Shown in pieces: positions 38,701 through 47,872 of a stretch of DNA of 64,000 nucleotides. The translations under genes were made by a program, and so were the position numbers. Below the pieces are notes generated by a model, which saw nothing but the letters and a program-made list of their open reading frames with translations, searched no databases and was not told the DNA's origin. Each line of letters starts with the position of its first letter. Position 1 is the stretch's first letter. The stretch spans positions 62,001 to 126,000 of the forward strand of contig CANNZV010001107.1 in the NCBI GenBank assembly GCA_947561585.1, read 5' to 3'. This stretch comes from Caprella mutica. Taxonomy: Eukaryota; Arthropoda; Malacostraca; Amphipoda; Caprellidae.

Positions 38701-41700
38701 AGTCACAAGTGATTTAAACTAACTCACAAGTGATTTAAACTTAAAATCTAAATTAAAGTACGTAAAGCTAATCATAACCCCTTAATTATTGTTAATTAAG
38801 TTTGAATAATGACGTCACTTTGACGAAATATCTCGATTAATAATAGTTATTTTTTTTGTATTTTCATTCAATTTATTCATTTATGCCAACATTTAAATCA
38901 ATAATAGATGGAAAAATATATTTTCCACTTGGACCCTCAGCATATTGGATAGGATAGTGATAGCTATGAAAAAATATAACATAAGAAAATGAAACAGAAT
39001 GAATGAATCGTTTGTAACTAATTAAGATATATTGTAACTTATTTAAATAAATACAAATATATGAGGAAATTACACTTCCTATTTAAATATTCCTTTTCTC
39101 TCTGGCTGCATCATAGAGTTCCTTGTATTTATTTTCCTTTTTACGTTAGCGTTATGTCTTTTCTTCGAAGTAGACGTTAAGGGGATGGTTTCCGGTATTT
39201 AGGATGTACCAATAATACTTGTCCGATTGAGCTGAGATTTTAACATAAGGTGTAAAGTGAAAAGAAATCATATGCTCTCTTTTGAGATTTTTTCATTTTG
39301 GGGCCCCCCTCCCCCGTGGGGGTCGAAAAACCTTCTTTTTCGACCCCCCCCGGGAAACTATAGAACGGCTTGGGGGTTGGTGCTACAGAAAAATTTATTG
39401 AAGCTAATATGTTCTCTACTACTATCCTAAGGTCGTGGTGCAGCTTTTTTTTTGAATTTCTATCTGAAAAATTTTTTATTTGAATTTTAAAAAAAATTGT
39501 CATATTTTTTTTTTTTTTTTTTTTTTTTTCAAAAAAAATTAAGTTTATAGAAAAAGTTATAGGAAAAGGGCTTCACCACGACCTTAGGAATTTCGGTCTG
39601 AACATATTAGCTCTTATACATTTTTCTGTAGCACCAACCCCCAAAAAGTTCTATACTTTTGAACGTGGAGAATTTGAGAAAAAATGGTACTGAGATAATG
39701 GAGGAAGAAAAATATTTTTCAATAAATTTTTTAAATTTAAAAAAAAACTATATGCTTTTCGTCCCAGCCAAGAAGACTGGGACTCTTCAGTTATAACTGA
39801 AGAGCAAAACGAGCGCGCACAGAGATTGTTAGTGGGTGAAACCCACTCTCTATAAGAGAATAACTCCCTAACCCCCAAACTGAGAAGCGCGTTTGACACA
39901 CGTACAAACGTACTAGGTGAATGGAATTTTTTATGAGTTTTCTTTGGTAGATTTGCAGGGTAACTAAATTAAAAAAAAAAAAACCGAAAAAAATGGAAAA
40001 TACCGGAAACCATTCCCTTAAAACTATACTAAGCTTATTAAAACTAAATGTCATATTCAAATATTTCAATACATTGAAATAAACAATGTGTTGAAATAGC
40101 TAATCTGTATTAAAATATCTAAGTCACACACCTTCAACATTGGAGTCTAAACTCGCAAGTTAAGATTGGCAATTGTAACGTACCGACAGTCTTTGGAAAC
40201 ACAAGAAAACTAACAATGAAATGGTTTTATTTTGCTTTGCATATTGCCTGCCTCGCTGTCCTCGCTCAACAGTGATAACATTATGGAAGTTAAAGCGATA
40301 TTGCATTTATCGGACAATGACCATCCAATTTAGGATATTGATATTGTCCGCTTGTTTGGCCGGGGCAGTTGATTGTCCTCTGTTTATAGTGAACTCTTTT
40401 CCTGCATAGGCCACTTGCAATATTAAATGATCTTTAATGCCTTTATAGATACTTTGAATAAGTTGCAATTTTATTTCTATTATTAACTTTTTTCGTAGTC
40501 TTACAATATGAATGGCTAGAAGAAATATTTTATGGGGACATCGGTACTTGGGAAAATTCAAATATTTTTACTGAAGTTTCCTATTGATTGGCCTTCAAAC
40601 AATTCAATATGTTAAATTTAACTGTCAGAGAATTATATATATAAATTAAGACCCTATTTAGCTATATTAATTATAAATCTGAATAAACTATGAATATCCT
40701 CTTGTTTTTCCCTAATTATTTATAGAATATTCCCGATAATTCTTCTTAAATAATCCTATAATTCACCCGAAATTATTCTAATATTCAGAATTTATTCGAC
40801 ATTTTTTTTAATCGTGCCAAAATAATCCAGTGTATATAATATACCTGACCTTACCTAATTACCAACTTGAAATTTCCTATTTTCCCCGAATATTTCTCCA
40901 TTCAACTTTCTACCAATATATACTTACAGTATCTCTCTCCAAAATAAATTCGACCTAAATTAATGAATGTTAAGTTGTACTTTGTTTCCACATAATACGA
41001 AATCTAAGATGGCTTATTCCCCAATTCTCTCAAAACTCTATTAAAATAAGCTTATTAAGAAGAGACAATGATGGGTCTTTTGTTGCAGGGTCTACACTGT
41101 GGCGGTAGTTTGATTGCCCCCCGATGGGTGATGACGGCGGCCCACTGCGTCAGGAAGAAGCTCTACGTGAGACTGTCGGAGCACCATCTGCTACAAAAGG
41201 ACGGACTCGAAGTGGAACTCAAGGTGAGGCTTCAACCAGGAGTGAGAAAAAGTTTAAAATAAAACGTTCTATTTATTGAAATGCCATTTTATCCAGTAAT
41301 ATAGAATCTTGTGTAACTTTCTTCTGACTCAATCAATAATCTGGAATGGTTGATTAGCATAAAATTTGTGATTATAATTAGAACTCTATATTATTTAATC
41401 TTAATTAAACAATAATCTCAAGTGTTATGATGGAAAAAATTATTTAAAGAATTTTAATATTCATCCTAAACTAAATATCAATTCAATTAGCAAATTGATG
41501 AGGTAATAAATTTTAGCGAATAAAAGACTAGATTGGCCAGCTTCCATCAGTCGTGTATGATGATATTAGGGCGGCGATACTCAGAACAATATCAGTTTGT
41601 ATCCACTTAGCATTTTAGGCTGAACTGCAATGCACTTCAATAGGCCGTATCAAATTTAAAGAGCTCAAGTTAGGAGATACTTGCGATCTAGTTAGTGAAG

Positions 41701-42567
41701 TTAGACCCTGGAGTTTCAAAAGAAACTTCTATAACTTGGCATGAGGCAGATTGTTGAATGAACGTGTCATGTGTAGCTCCCTCATCTATTGTAAGCATAA
41801 CTAGCGTCTAACTGACTGAAAATTAGCAGTATAGAATAAAGTAACCATTTTGTTTTTTGAAGGTTCGACGTATCTTCCGCCATCCCGACTACAATTCCTC
41901 CACCATAGACAACGACATCGCACTGCTGCGTCTGCCTGCAATGCCCCCATTCCCAGACAATGTTACGGGGGTTATTTCCAGAGGAGTCACCGACAGAGTT
42001 TGTCTTCCACCTGCTAACGTTTTCCCCATGGTTGGGGCTAGGTGCATGGTCATGGGTTGGGGAAAATCATCACTGAATAGTGGCTTCGGAACCGATACAC
42101 TCATGTACACAAAAGTAAGCAACGATAATAGTTTTTTTCATCATGTTAGTATTACATAGTTAGTAATCAATAACTTTTTCTTCCCGCAGTTGCCAATCAT
42201 TTCTGACAAGGCTTGTAGAAAAGCTAACAGGAAGACTATAACTGAGAACATGTTTTGCGCAGGACATTACAAAGGTGGTTCTGATACATGTTCAGGTAAG
42301 ATAATTGTTTCGAACTAATGCTCTTGAACCAATGAAAATAATTAATAGGCAATGAAAATAATTATGTAATATTAATCATAATTCTCAGGGGATTCTGGCG
42401 GTCCCCTGCTCTGCTCCGATGGGACGGGAGGCCCTAATGAGAGATGGACTGCTTTCGGGGTGACTTCTTTCGGTGAAGGGTGTGGCTTGGCCCGTAAGAT
42501 GGGAGTCTACGCTAGAGTACCTAACTATTTGGATTGGATGTCTGGGATCTTGAAGAGATACCTCTAA
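26131..42567 (+). CDS. secreted trypsin-like serine protease with basic and acidic N-terminal regions (nine exons)
   Basis: Exons 26131-26727, 29973-30090, 30854-31033, 31204-31290, 31925-32643, 41089-41223, 41863-42114, 42190-42295 and 42389-42567 join in phase to 790 codons plus TAA. Layout: signal peptide 1-20; Lys/Arg-rich region to about 225; Asp/Glu-rich region about 228-520 with seven 10-residue repeats at 377-446; Cys523; cleavage site RLLK|ILEG before Ile545; protease domain 545-790. The triad is His586 (TAAHC), Asp630 (DNDIALL) and Ser734 (GDSGGP). Asp728 at the base of the pocket, with Gly760 and Gly770, predicts cleavage after Arg or Lys. Phe759 replaces the usual Trp215. Cys523 probably stays linked to Cys659 after activation. 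No clip domain was seen. The natural substrate is unknown; a haemolymph or gut cascade role is inferred. The start is the ATG at 26131; the GTG at 26122 is not used. Confidence 0.85.
26748..26816. mobile_element. MITE family 2, short internally deleted copy
   Basis: AAGGGTCGTACACACGTTAG at the left pairs with CCTACGTGTGTACGACCCTT at the right. Only the ends remain; the middle, present in the 30104-30347 copy, is missing. It lies 20 bases after the exon 1 donor and just after the read-through stop. Confidence 0.85.
26817..27347. other. intron 1, first part
   Basis: AT-rich intron sequence without coding signal, between the short MITE and the 30-base array. Confidence 0.6.
27348..28321. repeat. 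30-base minisatellite, about 32 copies, within protease intron 1
   Basis: The unit is CCTCTTGCTCCTCTTTCTAA followed by CCACATTACT, with variants (CTCCCTAACC, CCTTTTGCT). The + strand is pyrimidine-rich and the unit contains no AG dinucleotide. Frames are open on both strands because 30 is a multiple of three. The resulting [10 protein letters not shown] and [10 protein letters not shown] proteins are artefacts. Confidence 0.95.
28322..29100. other. intron 1, middle part, with a less AT-rich patch
   Basis: Mostly unique. Near 28700-29050 the composition is less AT-rich. A minus-strand open frame here (28931-29143) begins inside the MITE at 29101, so it is unlikely to be a gene. Confidence 0.5.
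29101..29252. mobile_element. TA-flanked MITE, family 1, copy 4
   Basis: The left end is decayed (GTGTAAGACACGAATTGTCG). The right end is intact (AATAATTCGTAACTTACCC region) and is followed by TA. Inner arms CATCTTCGGTCATATAAG and CTTATATGACCGAAGAT match well. It sits in protease intron 1. Confidence 0.8.
29253..29972. other. intron 1, last part
   Basis: AT-rich sequence with a run of C near 29344-29356. It ends with the acceptor GCTTCTTCACAG at 29972. Confidence 0.6.
29973..30090 (+). CDS. protease exon 2 (no start codon of its own)
   Basis: Acceptor CTTCTTCACAG, then 39 codons plus one base, then donor AAAG|GTAGGC. The translation [39 protein letters not shown] continues the basic region and turns acidic at its end. 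Its phases (0 in, 1 out) are exactly those needed to join exon 1 to exon 3. Without it, exon 1 cannot be joined to exon 3 in frame. Confidence 0.75.
30104..30347. mobile_element. MITE family 2, full-length copy
   Basis: Inverted arms of about 90 bases begin AAGGGCCGTAAACACATAGG and include TTTAAGTCTTTTCACCAGAC and GCTAAGCTCCTCCTACTTTT. The right arm ends TACGTGTGTACGGCCCTT. The centre holds a TGCAGGTATCATGGATACCA word also found in the family 1 copy at 24541. It lies 13 bases after the exon 2 donor. Confidence 0.85.
30348..30853. other. intron 2, remainder
   Basis: AT-rich without coding signal. It ends with the acceptor TTATGTTTCAG at 30853. Confidence 0.65.
30854..31033 (+). CDS. protease exon 3: acidic region
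   Basis: 60 codons in phase 1-1. It encodes [38 protein letters not shown] and more Glu/Asp-rich sequence ending [14 protein letters not shown]. Donor AACT|GTAAGT. Because both phases are 1, it could be skipped or retained without a frameshift. Confidence 0.85.
31204..31290 (+). CDS. protease exon 4: acidic and proline-rich
   Basis: 29 codons in phase 1-1 between acceptor GATCCCAG and donor ACTG|GTCAGT. It reads [28 protein letters not shown]. Symmetric phases make it a possible cassette exon. Confidence 0.8.
31925..32643 (+). CDS. protease exon 5: acidic repeats, activation site, start of protease domain
   Basis: The acceptor TTTTTCATCAG ends at 31924. It encodes the acidic repeat region, then Cys523 ([10 protein letters not shown]), a basic stretch and the activation sequence [21 protein letters not shown]. 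Donor CGG|GTGAGT, phase 0. The protease N-terminus in this exon continues directly into GLHCGGSL of exon 6, which shows that the two halves separated by 8.4 kb are one gene. Confidence 0.88.
32071..32290 (+). repeat. coding 30-base repeat, seven copies plus a partial
   Basis: Each unit encodes (T/S)EA(P/T/Q)E-x-E-(T/A/V)-V-V-like decapeptides (for example [20 protein letters not shown]). Differences between copies are mostly conservative for Glu, Ala and Val. It lies in protease exon 5, residues 377-446 with a partial eighth. Confidence 0.9.
32644..33681. other. intron 5, first part
   Basis: AT-rich. An open stretch near 32966-33151 ends in a T run and has no recognisable protein motif. Confidence 0.6.
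33682..33827. mobile_element. TA-type MITE, family 1, copy 5
   Basis: The left end GGGTAAGTTAAGAATTGTAG and the right end (CAATAATTCGTAATTTGCCC) are inverted. Inner arms ACATCTTCGGTCATATGA and TTATATGACCAAAGATGT match. It sits in protease intron 5. Confidence 0.8.
33828..37700. other. intron 5, second part
   Basis: AT-rich with G+C-richer patches near 34480-34760, 36400-36560 and 36940-37160 that look like decayed mobile-element fragments. Short open frames in these patches carry no recognisable domain. Confidence 0.5.
37701..38741. repeat. 22-base minisatellite, about 47 copies, within protease intron 5
   Basis: The unit is ACTCACAAGTGATTTAAACT followed by AA, highly uniform, with scattered variants (GGTTTAAAGTAA, GATTTGAAC, AAGTCAC). 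Confidence 0.95.
38742..39176. other. intron 5, between array and TTAA element
   Basis: AT-rich, nothing recognised. Confidence 0.55.
39181..40017. mobile_element. 837-base foldback element with TTAA target duplication
   Basis: TTAA lies at 39177-39180 and 40018-40021. Ends GGGGATGGTTTCCGGTATTT and AAATACCGGAAACCATTCCC are inverted. A second nested inverted repeat (GGTTGGTGCTACAGAAAAAT, CCTAAGGTCGTGGTG and complements) flanks a long T tract near 39505-39529. No transposase frame is visible. TTAA duplication is typical of piggyBac-type elements; the ends themselves I do not recognise. Confidence 0.8.
40022..41088. other. intron 5, last part
   Basis: AT-rich, no coding signal recognised. It ends with the acceptor TTTTGTTGCAG at 41088. 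Confidence 0.6.
41089..41223 (+). CDS. protease exon 6: catalytic histidine
   Basis: 45 codons, phase 0-0: [20 protein letters not shown] and onward to EVELK. The catalytic His586 and the Cys571-Cys587 pair lie here. Donor AAG|GTGAGG. Confidence 0.9.
41224..41862. other. intron 6
   Basis: AT-rich 639-base intron with no array or recognised element. It ends TTTTTTGAAG at 41862. Confidence 0.75.
41863..42114 (+). CDS. protease exon 7: catalytic aspartate
   Basis: 84 codons, phase 0-0: [20 protein letters not shown] continuing LLRLP. The catalytic Asp630 is in DNDIALL. Cys659 (VCLPP) is the expected partner of Cys523, and [11 protein letters not shown] follows. Possible N-glycosylation sites NSS and NVT. 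Donor AAA|GTAAGC. Confidence 0.9.
42190..42295 (+). CDS. protease exon 8: pocket aspartate
   Basis: [15 protein letters not shown] ... [17 protein letters not shown]. Asp728 of SDTCSG is the trypsin-type specificity residue. It ends with one base of the Gly codon preceding the catalytic GDSGGP. Introns on both sides are small (75 and 93 bases). Confidence 0.9.
42389..42567 (+). CDS. protease exon 9: catalytic serine and C-terminus
   Basis: The split Gly is followed by [14 protein letters not shown], with Ser734 as the nucleophile. Then come [23 protein letters not shown] and the end LKRYL with TAA at 42565-42567. No AATAAA was seen in the next few hundred bases. Confidence 0.9.
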
Positions 42568-45549
42568 ACAACTGAAATGATTCAAAATACTGACTTTTTA
42601 ATTAGTGTTGATAATATATTTTTCTGTAATTGAAACGAATTTTACTAGGTGAAATATTCTCTGGAATGAACTGTGTTCATTCAACATTTTCTGCAGCTAA
42701 ATAGGGTTTCAATATTTTACTTATCAAGAAATTTTAGACTTCGTAGAGCTGTGTTACAAGTGAAATATATTCAAGTGGCTTAGCTGGAAATTTCATTATT
42801 CCTTCAAATTGATCAAGTTCATGATTCTAAACATAATATTCATCTATCTTCTTATTTATGGTGAAAATGTTATTCTATAACGTGGTTGTCAAAACACTTT
42901 TCCCTACATGTTATCGTTTGTATTTGAATTCATTGTACATATAACCAATTAGATGAAAAAGAGTATAAATTTTATATGAGATTGAAAGTACTTTTGCCAA
43001 TCACATCTTCTCATATTATGTTTTATTTCAGGTTATTTTCATTTATTAGAAAATATTTGAGTATCATTGCATATAAATTTTTGCATATTTTTTAATGATT
43101 TACTATTCTAATTACGATATTTGAAAGCGAAATTCCATAAAATTTCATTAAAATCCATGAGCTGATAATATAGTCATTTAAAATCTCGTACCAGTTGATT
43201 CAGTTCTGTATTATGGTGGATAAATAATTCCCACGGTATTTACCTACAATATGACTATATTTGCAATCATATTTGAAGATAACTCTTCAGTATAAACGGC
43301 AGCTAATGTTGATCTTCATCAAAATAGTCCACTAAAACTAAAAGATGTATTCTAGACTCTAATGTATATTTAAAGGACTCCTTTTACATTGCTTAACAAT
43401 TAAGCCGACATATGATATTTCAAAAGGAAAAACTAACACACCTAACGTCTACAATTCTTCAATCAATCATAACAAAAACTTCAGGCGAAAAAGGGGAGCC
43501 TAGTTTGGAACTTGAAACCCTCACAAAAATAGAGCAGAAACAAATTTCTCGAGAAGTATACTCTAAGGAAAAGCTTCCAGACTCTGTATTAGGAAGGGAT
43601 GGAAAATAGGGAAGAAATGTACCAGCTAAGTCTAGCATGAAGAAACACCAACTCCTGAGTTTAAGTTTACAAACACTTTCGCTTGTAAGAATATTAGCTA
43701 CTTTCCCTAATATTATACGAAGTTGGCATCAATATTTTATGAGTTCCATGTTTCAATTTGGAGGAATCCTCCGGTAAGAAAAAGACTGTGAAGCTAAAAA
43801 GGTGTCGCTGGCTCCGCTTGCAAATGGTTGATTAAGTGTGCCACAGGAGATTGTATTCGTCTGCATATATCACACTTCTGAATAGAAAACGAAAAACTGC
43901 CCTAAACACATTGAGGCCATTTGAAGTCGACTGAAAGACTCGCGAATATTTTCGTATTTGTTTACACTCTCACACAACTCGGGAGGTGGAAATGAGAGGA
44001 AGAAAAGTAGCCAACTGTTGGAAATACTGATATGAATTGGTTAAATTGAATTGTATTTAAGCATGCCGATACATTAAGTGTCCAAAATGAATTCGTGTGT
44101 TTGTTCCGTACAATAAATGTGTTCATTCACTTGCAAAGCAGCATTTATAGCGAGGCAGTGTAGCTCGATTGGAATTTGCATCTAACCTTTAACGGCGAAT
44201 TGAAAAGACCCAAACTTTTTGCACTTGGAAGGATTTTTTCGAAAAATATTCGTGATCAGATTTTGTAAAAGTTTTCGCCGTGAATAGAAGTTTCCCTTTG
44301 AGGCATTGATTTCTTTTAGTCTATTGGCTTTGAATTTGTTATCAAAGCGAGTATTTTAAGTAATGAAGCCCTCTACTTTGAAAGAGAGAATTTAACCCCT
44401 GGCTATTTAATTGAAGCACTACACACTCCTCGACATCACTTCCTTATTTATACATTCGGCTGGAAACAGTAGTATACTGTTACATCGAAGCGACAACTCA
44501 TTTTGTAATTCAAGTGTTTTGTTTCTTAGCTGTAAGGTTAAATAAAACATTCCAGAGCTGAGGGAGGGCCTAGGGGTGAAATTAAGTTTGTTGTCTTAGA
44601 GGTGGAATATCTAAGCTGACACAGACTATAATTTAGCCTTACTTAGCATTCGCTCTACCTTATCGATTCAGGAGCGTAATTAAAAGGAGTTTATTCAAAG
44701 AGGAGCTCTAAGAAACTCTTATTATGGTCGTAAGTCTCGTGTTGAAGACTACCAATTAAAGTGTTTATGCTGTGATGGAAGAAAAGGTAGTGGTGCACTG
44801 AATTCTCTCAATAGACGCAAAATGACTTAAAGAAACAACACTCAAATTAGAGTAACTCTTTCCTTGTAAATTATATGACTAATGAGTTTATGTATGTTAA
44901 ACTATTTTAATGTACATATGGTTAATAAAGTGCAAAAAAAAATTTAATATCTTAAATGGAAATTAAAATTTATCAGATATATGAATGTTTAATAAGAAAT
45001 ATTTTTGATAAAATTCCATTGAACAAATTCAGAAAAAAATTAATTATAAATTTCACGATATTTTAAATTTTTTTGTGATATATTTTAGTTCAAAACATAT
45101 TTTCACTACCGTTTATCTTTGCTTAAAATTTACTAAAACTGAAATATAATTTAGGTAGATTAAGGGAAACTTTGGCTTATATTTTCTATATTTTAAAAAT
45201 TTGTCCGTAGATATGTTGTTATAATGTTGTTTTATACACGTGTGAAGATACCGTGCAAACCAAACTTTATATTCAATCCTAGCAAATTGATATCCAAGTC
45301 ATGTTTGTGCGTTAGTAACTTCCTCCATTGAGGAGAAATAGCGGTGGAGTGAGCTCCTGTACAAAGGCTTTTTATATGCACCATCCTTAACGAAGTTGAT
45401 GAGCTAAGTTGGTGTGGTGGAGCAGGTGCTCACCCTTTGTGCTCACCATGGCCTTACCATTGCGCATTACCAATCACACCTCACCAAGATGATAAACTAG
45501 AGGGTGACAGACCTTGTAGTTGTTGTGTAGATGTTCATTTTACATGAGA
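42568..45549. other. protease 3' UTR and downstream intergenic DNA
   Basis: AT-rich then mixed sequence without recognised genes. A short open frame at 43412-43609 lacks any recognisable motif. Confidence 0.5.
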
Positions 45550-45735
45550 GGGACAAGTTATTGGGCCTAACAAGCTGCTACGAGGCTGCTACTTCAGTCA
45601 TTTCACTTCTTTACGGAGTTGACAGATGCCAACTTTACCTCTCTTCTGTCTCTTTATTAAAAATGCAATGGTTATTAACTTATTATACTTAGTTTAGAGT
45701 TATGATATATAATAGAATTAAATATAATTCACTAA
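45550..45735. repeat. dispersed repeat, copy 1
   Basis: GACAAGTTATTGGGC, GCTGCTACTTCAGT, AAAATGCA.TGGTTATTA and ATATATAATAGAATT words occur in the same order and orientation at 49053-49178, about 3.5 kb away. Confidence 0.7.
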
Positions 45736-46099
45736 CTTTATATCAATTAATTAAAGCATATTAGTATATAAATACATTAATATAAATGAAAAATACATGA
45801 AATGCGCATGTTAAAATGCGTATTTTGCATAATTGGAAATTTTTCTTGCATAATTAGAAGAACATAGAAAAATATCATTTTCTTCTATTTGTAGATATAC
45901 ATAATTATTTATTTAGTGTATTTTCAACATGTTCTAGATTTGCTTTAAGATTGTCATTGGTGATCTTTTACTTTGTTCTGTATATAATTCACTTTTATTA
46001 TTTTAACTATAAGAGAGTGCGTGACTGCAATCGATGAGTGTGATTCAGAAAAATGTGATGTTGAGATGTCGTGAGTATGGATTATTGAACAGAGAGGGA

Positions 46100-46671
46100 G
46101 AGTAAGGTGAGTGAGGTGAGTAAGGTGAGTAAGGTGAATATGGTGAGTAAGGTGAGTGAGAGAAGTAAGGTGAGTGAGGTGAGTAAGGTGAGTGAGGTGA
46201 GTAAGGTGAGTGAGGTGAATATGGTGAGTAAGGTGAGTGAGAGAAGTAAGGTGAGTAAGGTGAGTAAAGTAAGTAAGGTAAGTAAGGTGAGTAAGGTAAG
46301 TAAGGTGAGTAAGGTGAGTAAGGTGAGTAAGGTGAGTAAGGTGAGTGAGGTGAATATGGTGAGTAAGGTGAGTGAGGTGAGTGAGGTGAGTGAGGTGAGT
46401 GAGGTGAGTGAGTTGAGTAAGGTGAGTAAGGTGAGTAAGGTGAGTAAGATGAGTAAGGTGAGTAAGGTGAGTAAGGTGAGTAAGGTGAGTAAGGTGAGTA
46501 AGGTGAGAAAGGTGAGTAAGGTGAGTAAGGTGAGTGAGGTGAGTAAAGTGAGTAAGGTGAGTAAGGTGAGTAAGGTGAGTAAGGTGAGAAAGGTGAGTAA
46601 GGTGAGTAAAGTGAGTAAGATGAGTAAGGTGAGTAAGGTGAGTAAGGTGAGTAAGGTGAGTAAGGTGAGTA
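46100..46671. repeat. 9-base tandem array (GGTGAGTAA), about 63 copies
   Basis: The unit GGTGAGTAA preceded by A(A)G recreates AAG|GTGAGT, a near-ideal 5' splice site, every nine bases on the + strand. Longer sub-blocks (GTGAATATGGTGAGTAAGG, GTGAGAGAAGTAAGG) recur. Frames are open on both strands because nine is a multiple of three (KVSKVS..., YSPYSP...). Confidence 0.95.
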
Positions 46672-46715
46672 CGTAATGTCTAACGTAAGGTAGAAAGTGT
46701 AGGTACGTATATTTA

Positions 46716-46936
46716 TACAGGGTGACTCACAAAAAAGTGCACCCAATTTTGAATTAATACAAATATTGTTTTTGTAAATAAATATGAATCTTATGCAATA
46801 ATGTTAGTATAATGGATACAAGTAAAAATATATCATTTTTGTTTTGCTTTAACTCTAATCTCCATTAATTTTTAAATACAATATTAATTTTATATTAATT
46901 TAAAACGGGGTACACTTTTTTGTGGGTCACCCTGTA
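46716..46936. mobile_element. mariner-type MITE with TA/ACAGGGTG ends
   Basis: Left TATACAGGGTGACTCACAAA and right GGGTCACCCTGTATA are inverted, with inner AAAAGTGCACCC and GGGTACACTTTT. The ACAGGGTG end next to TA is common in mariner-like elements. No transposase. Confidence 0.75.
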
Positions 46937-47872
46937 TATCGCACAAGCCTTACATTTAGTATTTATTCGTATTTCTTCATTTTGTAAAAAACAAAACAGA
47001 TTATTATTCATAATGGTTAAGTTATTTATGACATCATTACACAGTCCCCACTTTTCGGACACTCACTCAATGCTAAAAAAGTATTAATTTCAAAGGTCCT
47101 TTAACATGGCGTATACATGCCTATAAAAATGAGCAGCTCGAACTACTTACTAAATAAAAATTGTACAAAAGCACCTAATTGGTTTGTATGTTTCATAGCC
47201 TCATTTTAACCTACCTTATAAGTCCACCCGTTGATTTAGCTGATATTTTTAGTTTATATTTTATTTGAATAGGTTTTTCATTCACTATCCTCTGTAATTC
47301 TTATTTTTGAAACCTGAAATGTTTCATCTAAACATTTCGCACTGGCTTGAATTATTTACTCTTAAGATTCGTTTTATACGTATGAAAATTTATAAGAAAT
47401 TTGAATATTAGATAATACTTTCAATTAGAATTATCTTTGTTTTTATTGTGAAAAGAAAAATAGGTTTGAATTTTCACAAATAGGAATAAGGTCGTCATTG
47501 TGACATCAAATTGACAGTTGATATTGATTATTAGGACTGACACTGTAATTTTTCATTATTATGATTAGTTTATTTAATCATTGTTTGTACATTTAAGAAA
47601 AAAATAAGGATAATTAGAGTAATCAAGTGGAAATAGTGATAAATGAATGATAGTGAAATGATAGATGAGGCTAGTTAGAATGATCTGTAAATAGTGAGAA
47701 TATTAATTATTCCAAACCTTAAATGAAAGTCAACCTGATGCTGTTTTTTGTATTGTGAAATTTAATTGGTAAATTGGTAAAAAAACAATCAAATAGTACC
47801 GTAATTTATCTCTATACCTATTATTCTGATCGGAATTAAAAAAAAAATCAACGATGTAAAGAAAAGCAAATG
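46937..47872. other. intergenic, nothing recognised
   Basis: AT-rich, no coding signal. Confidence 0.55.

Noticed and set aside
37701..38741. CRISPR array
   Set aside because: The 22-base units are directly abutting with no unique spacers, and the DNA is eukaryotic. The same applies to the 26-, 32- and 46/47-base arrays.
39240..40069. Three minus-strand frames
   Set aside because: They fall within or overlap the TTAA foldback element, are low in complexity and resemble no transposase.
46045..46746. Ser-Tyr-Pro-rich (minus) and Val-Ser-Lys-rich (plus) frames
   Set aside because: Translation of the 9-base array. No flanking coding sequence.
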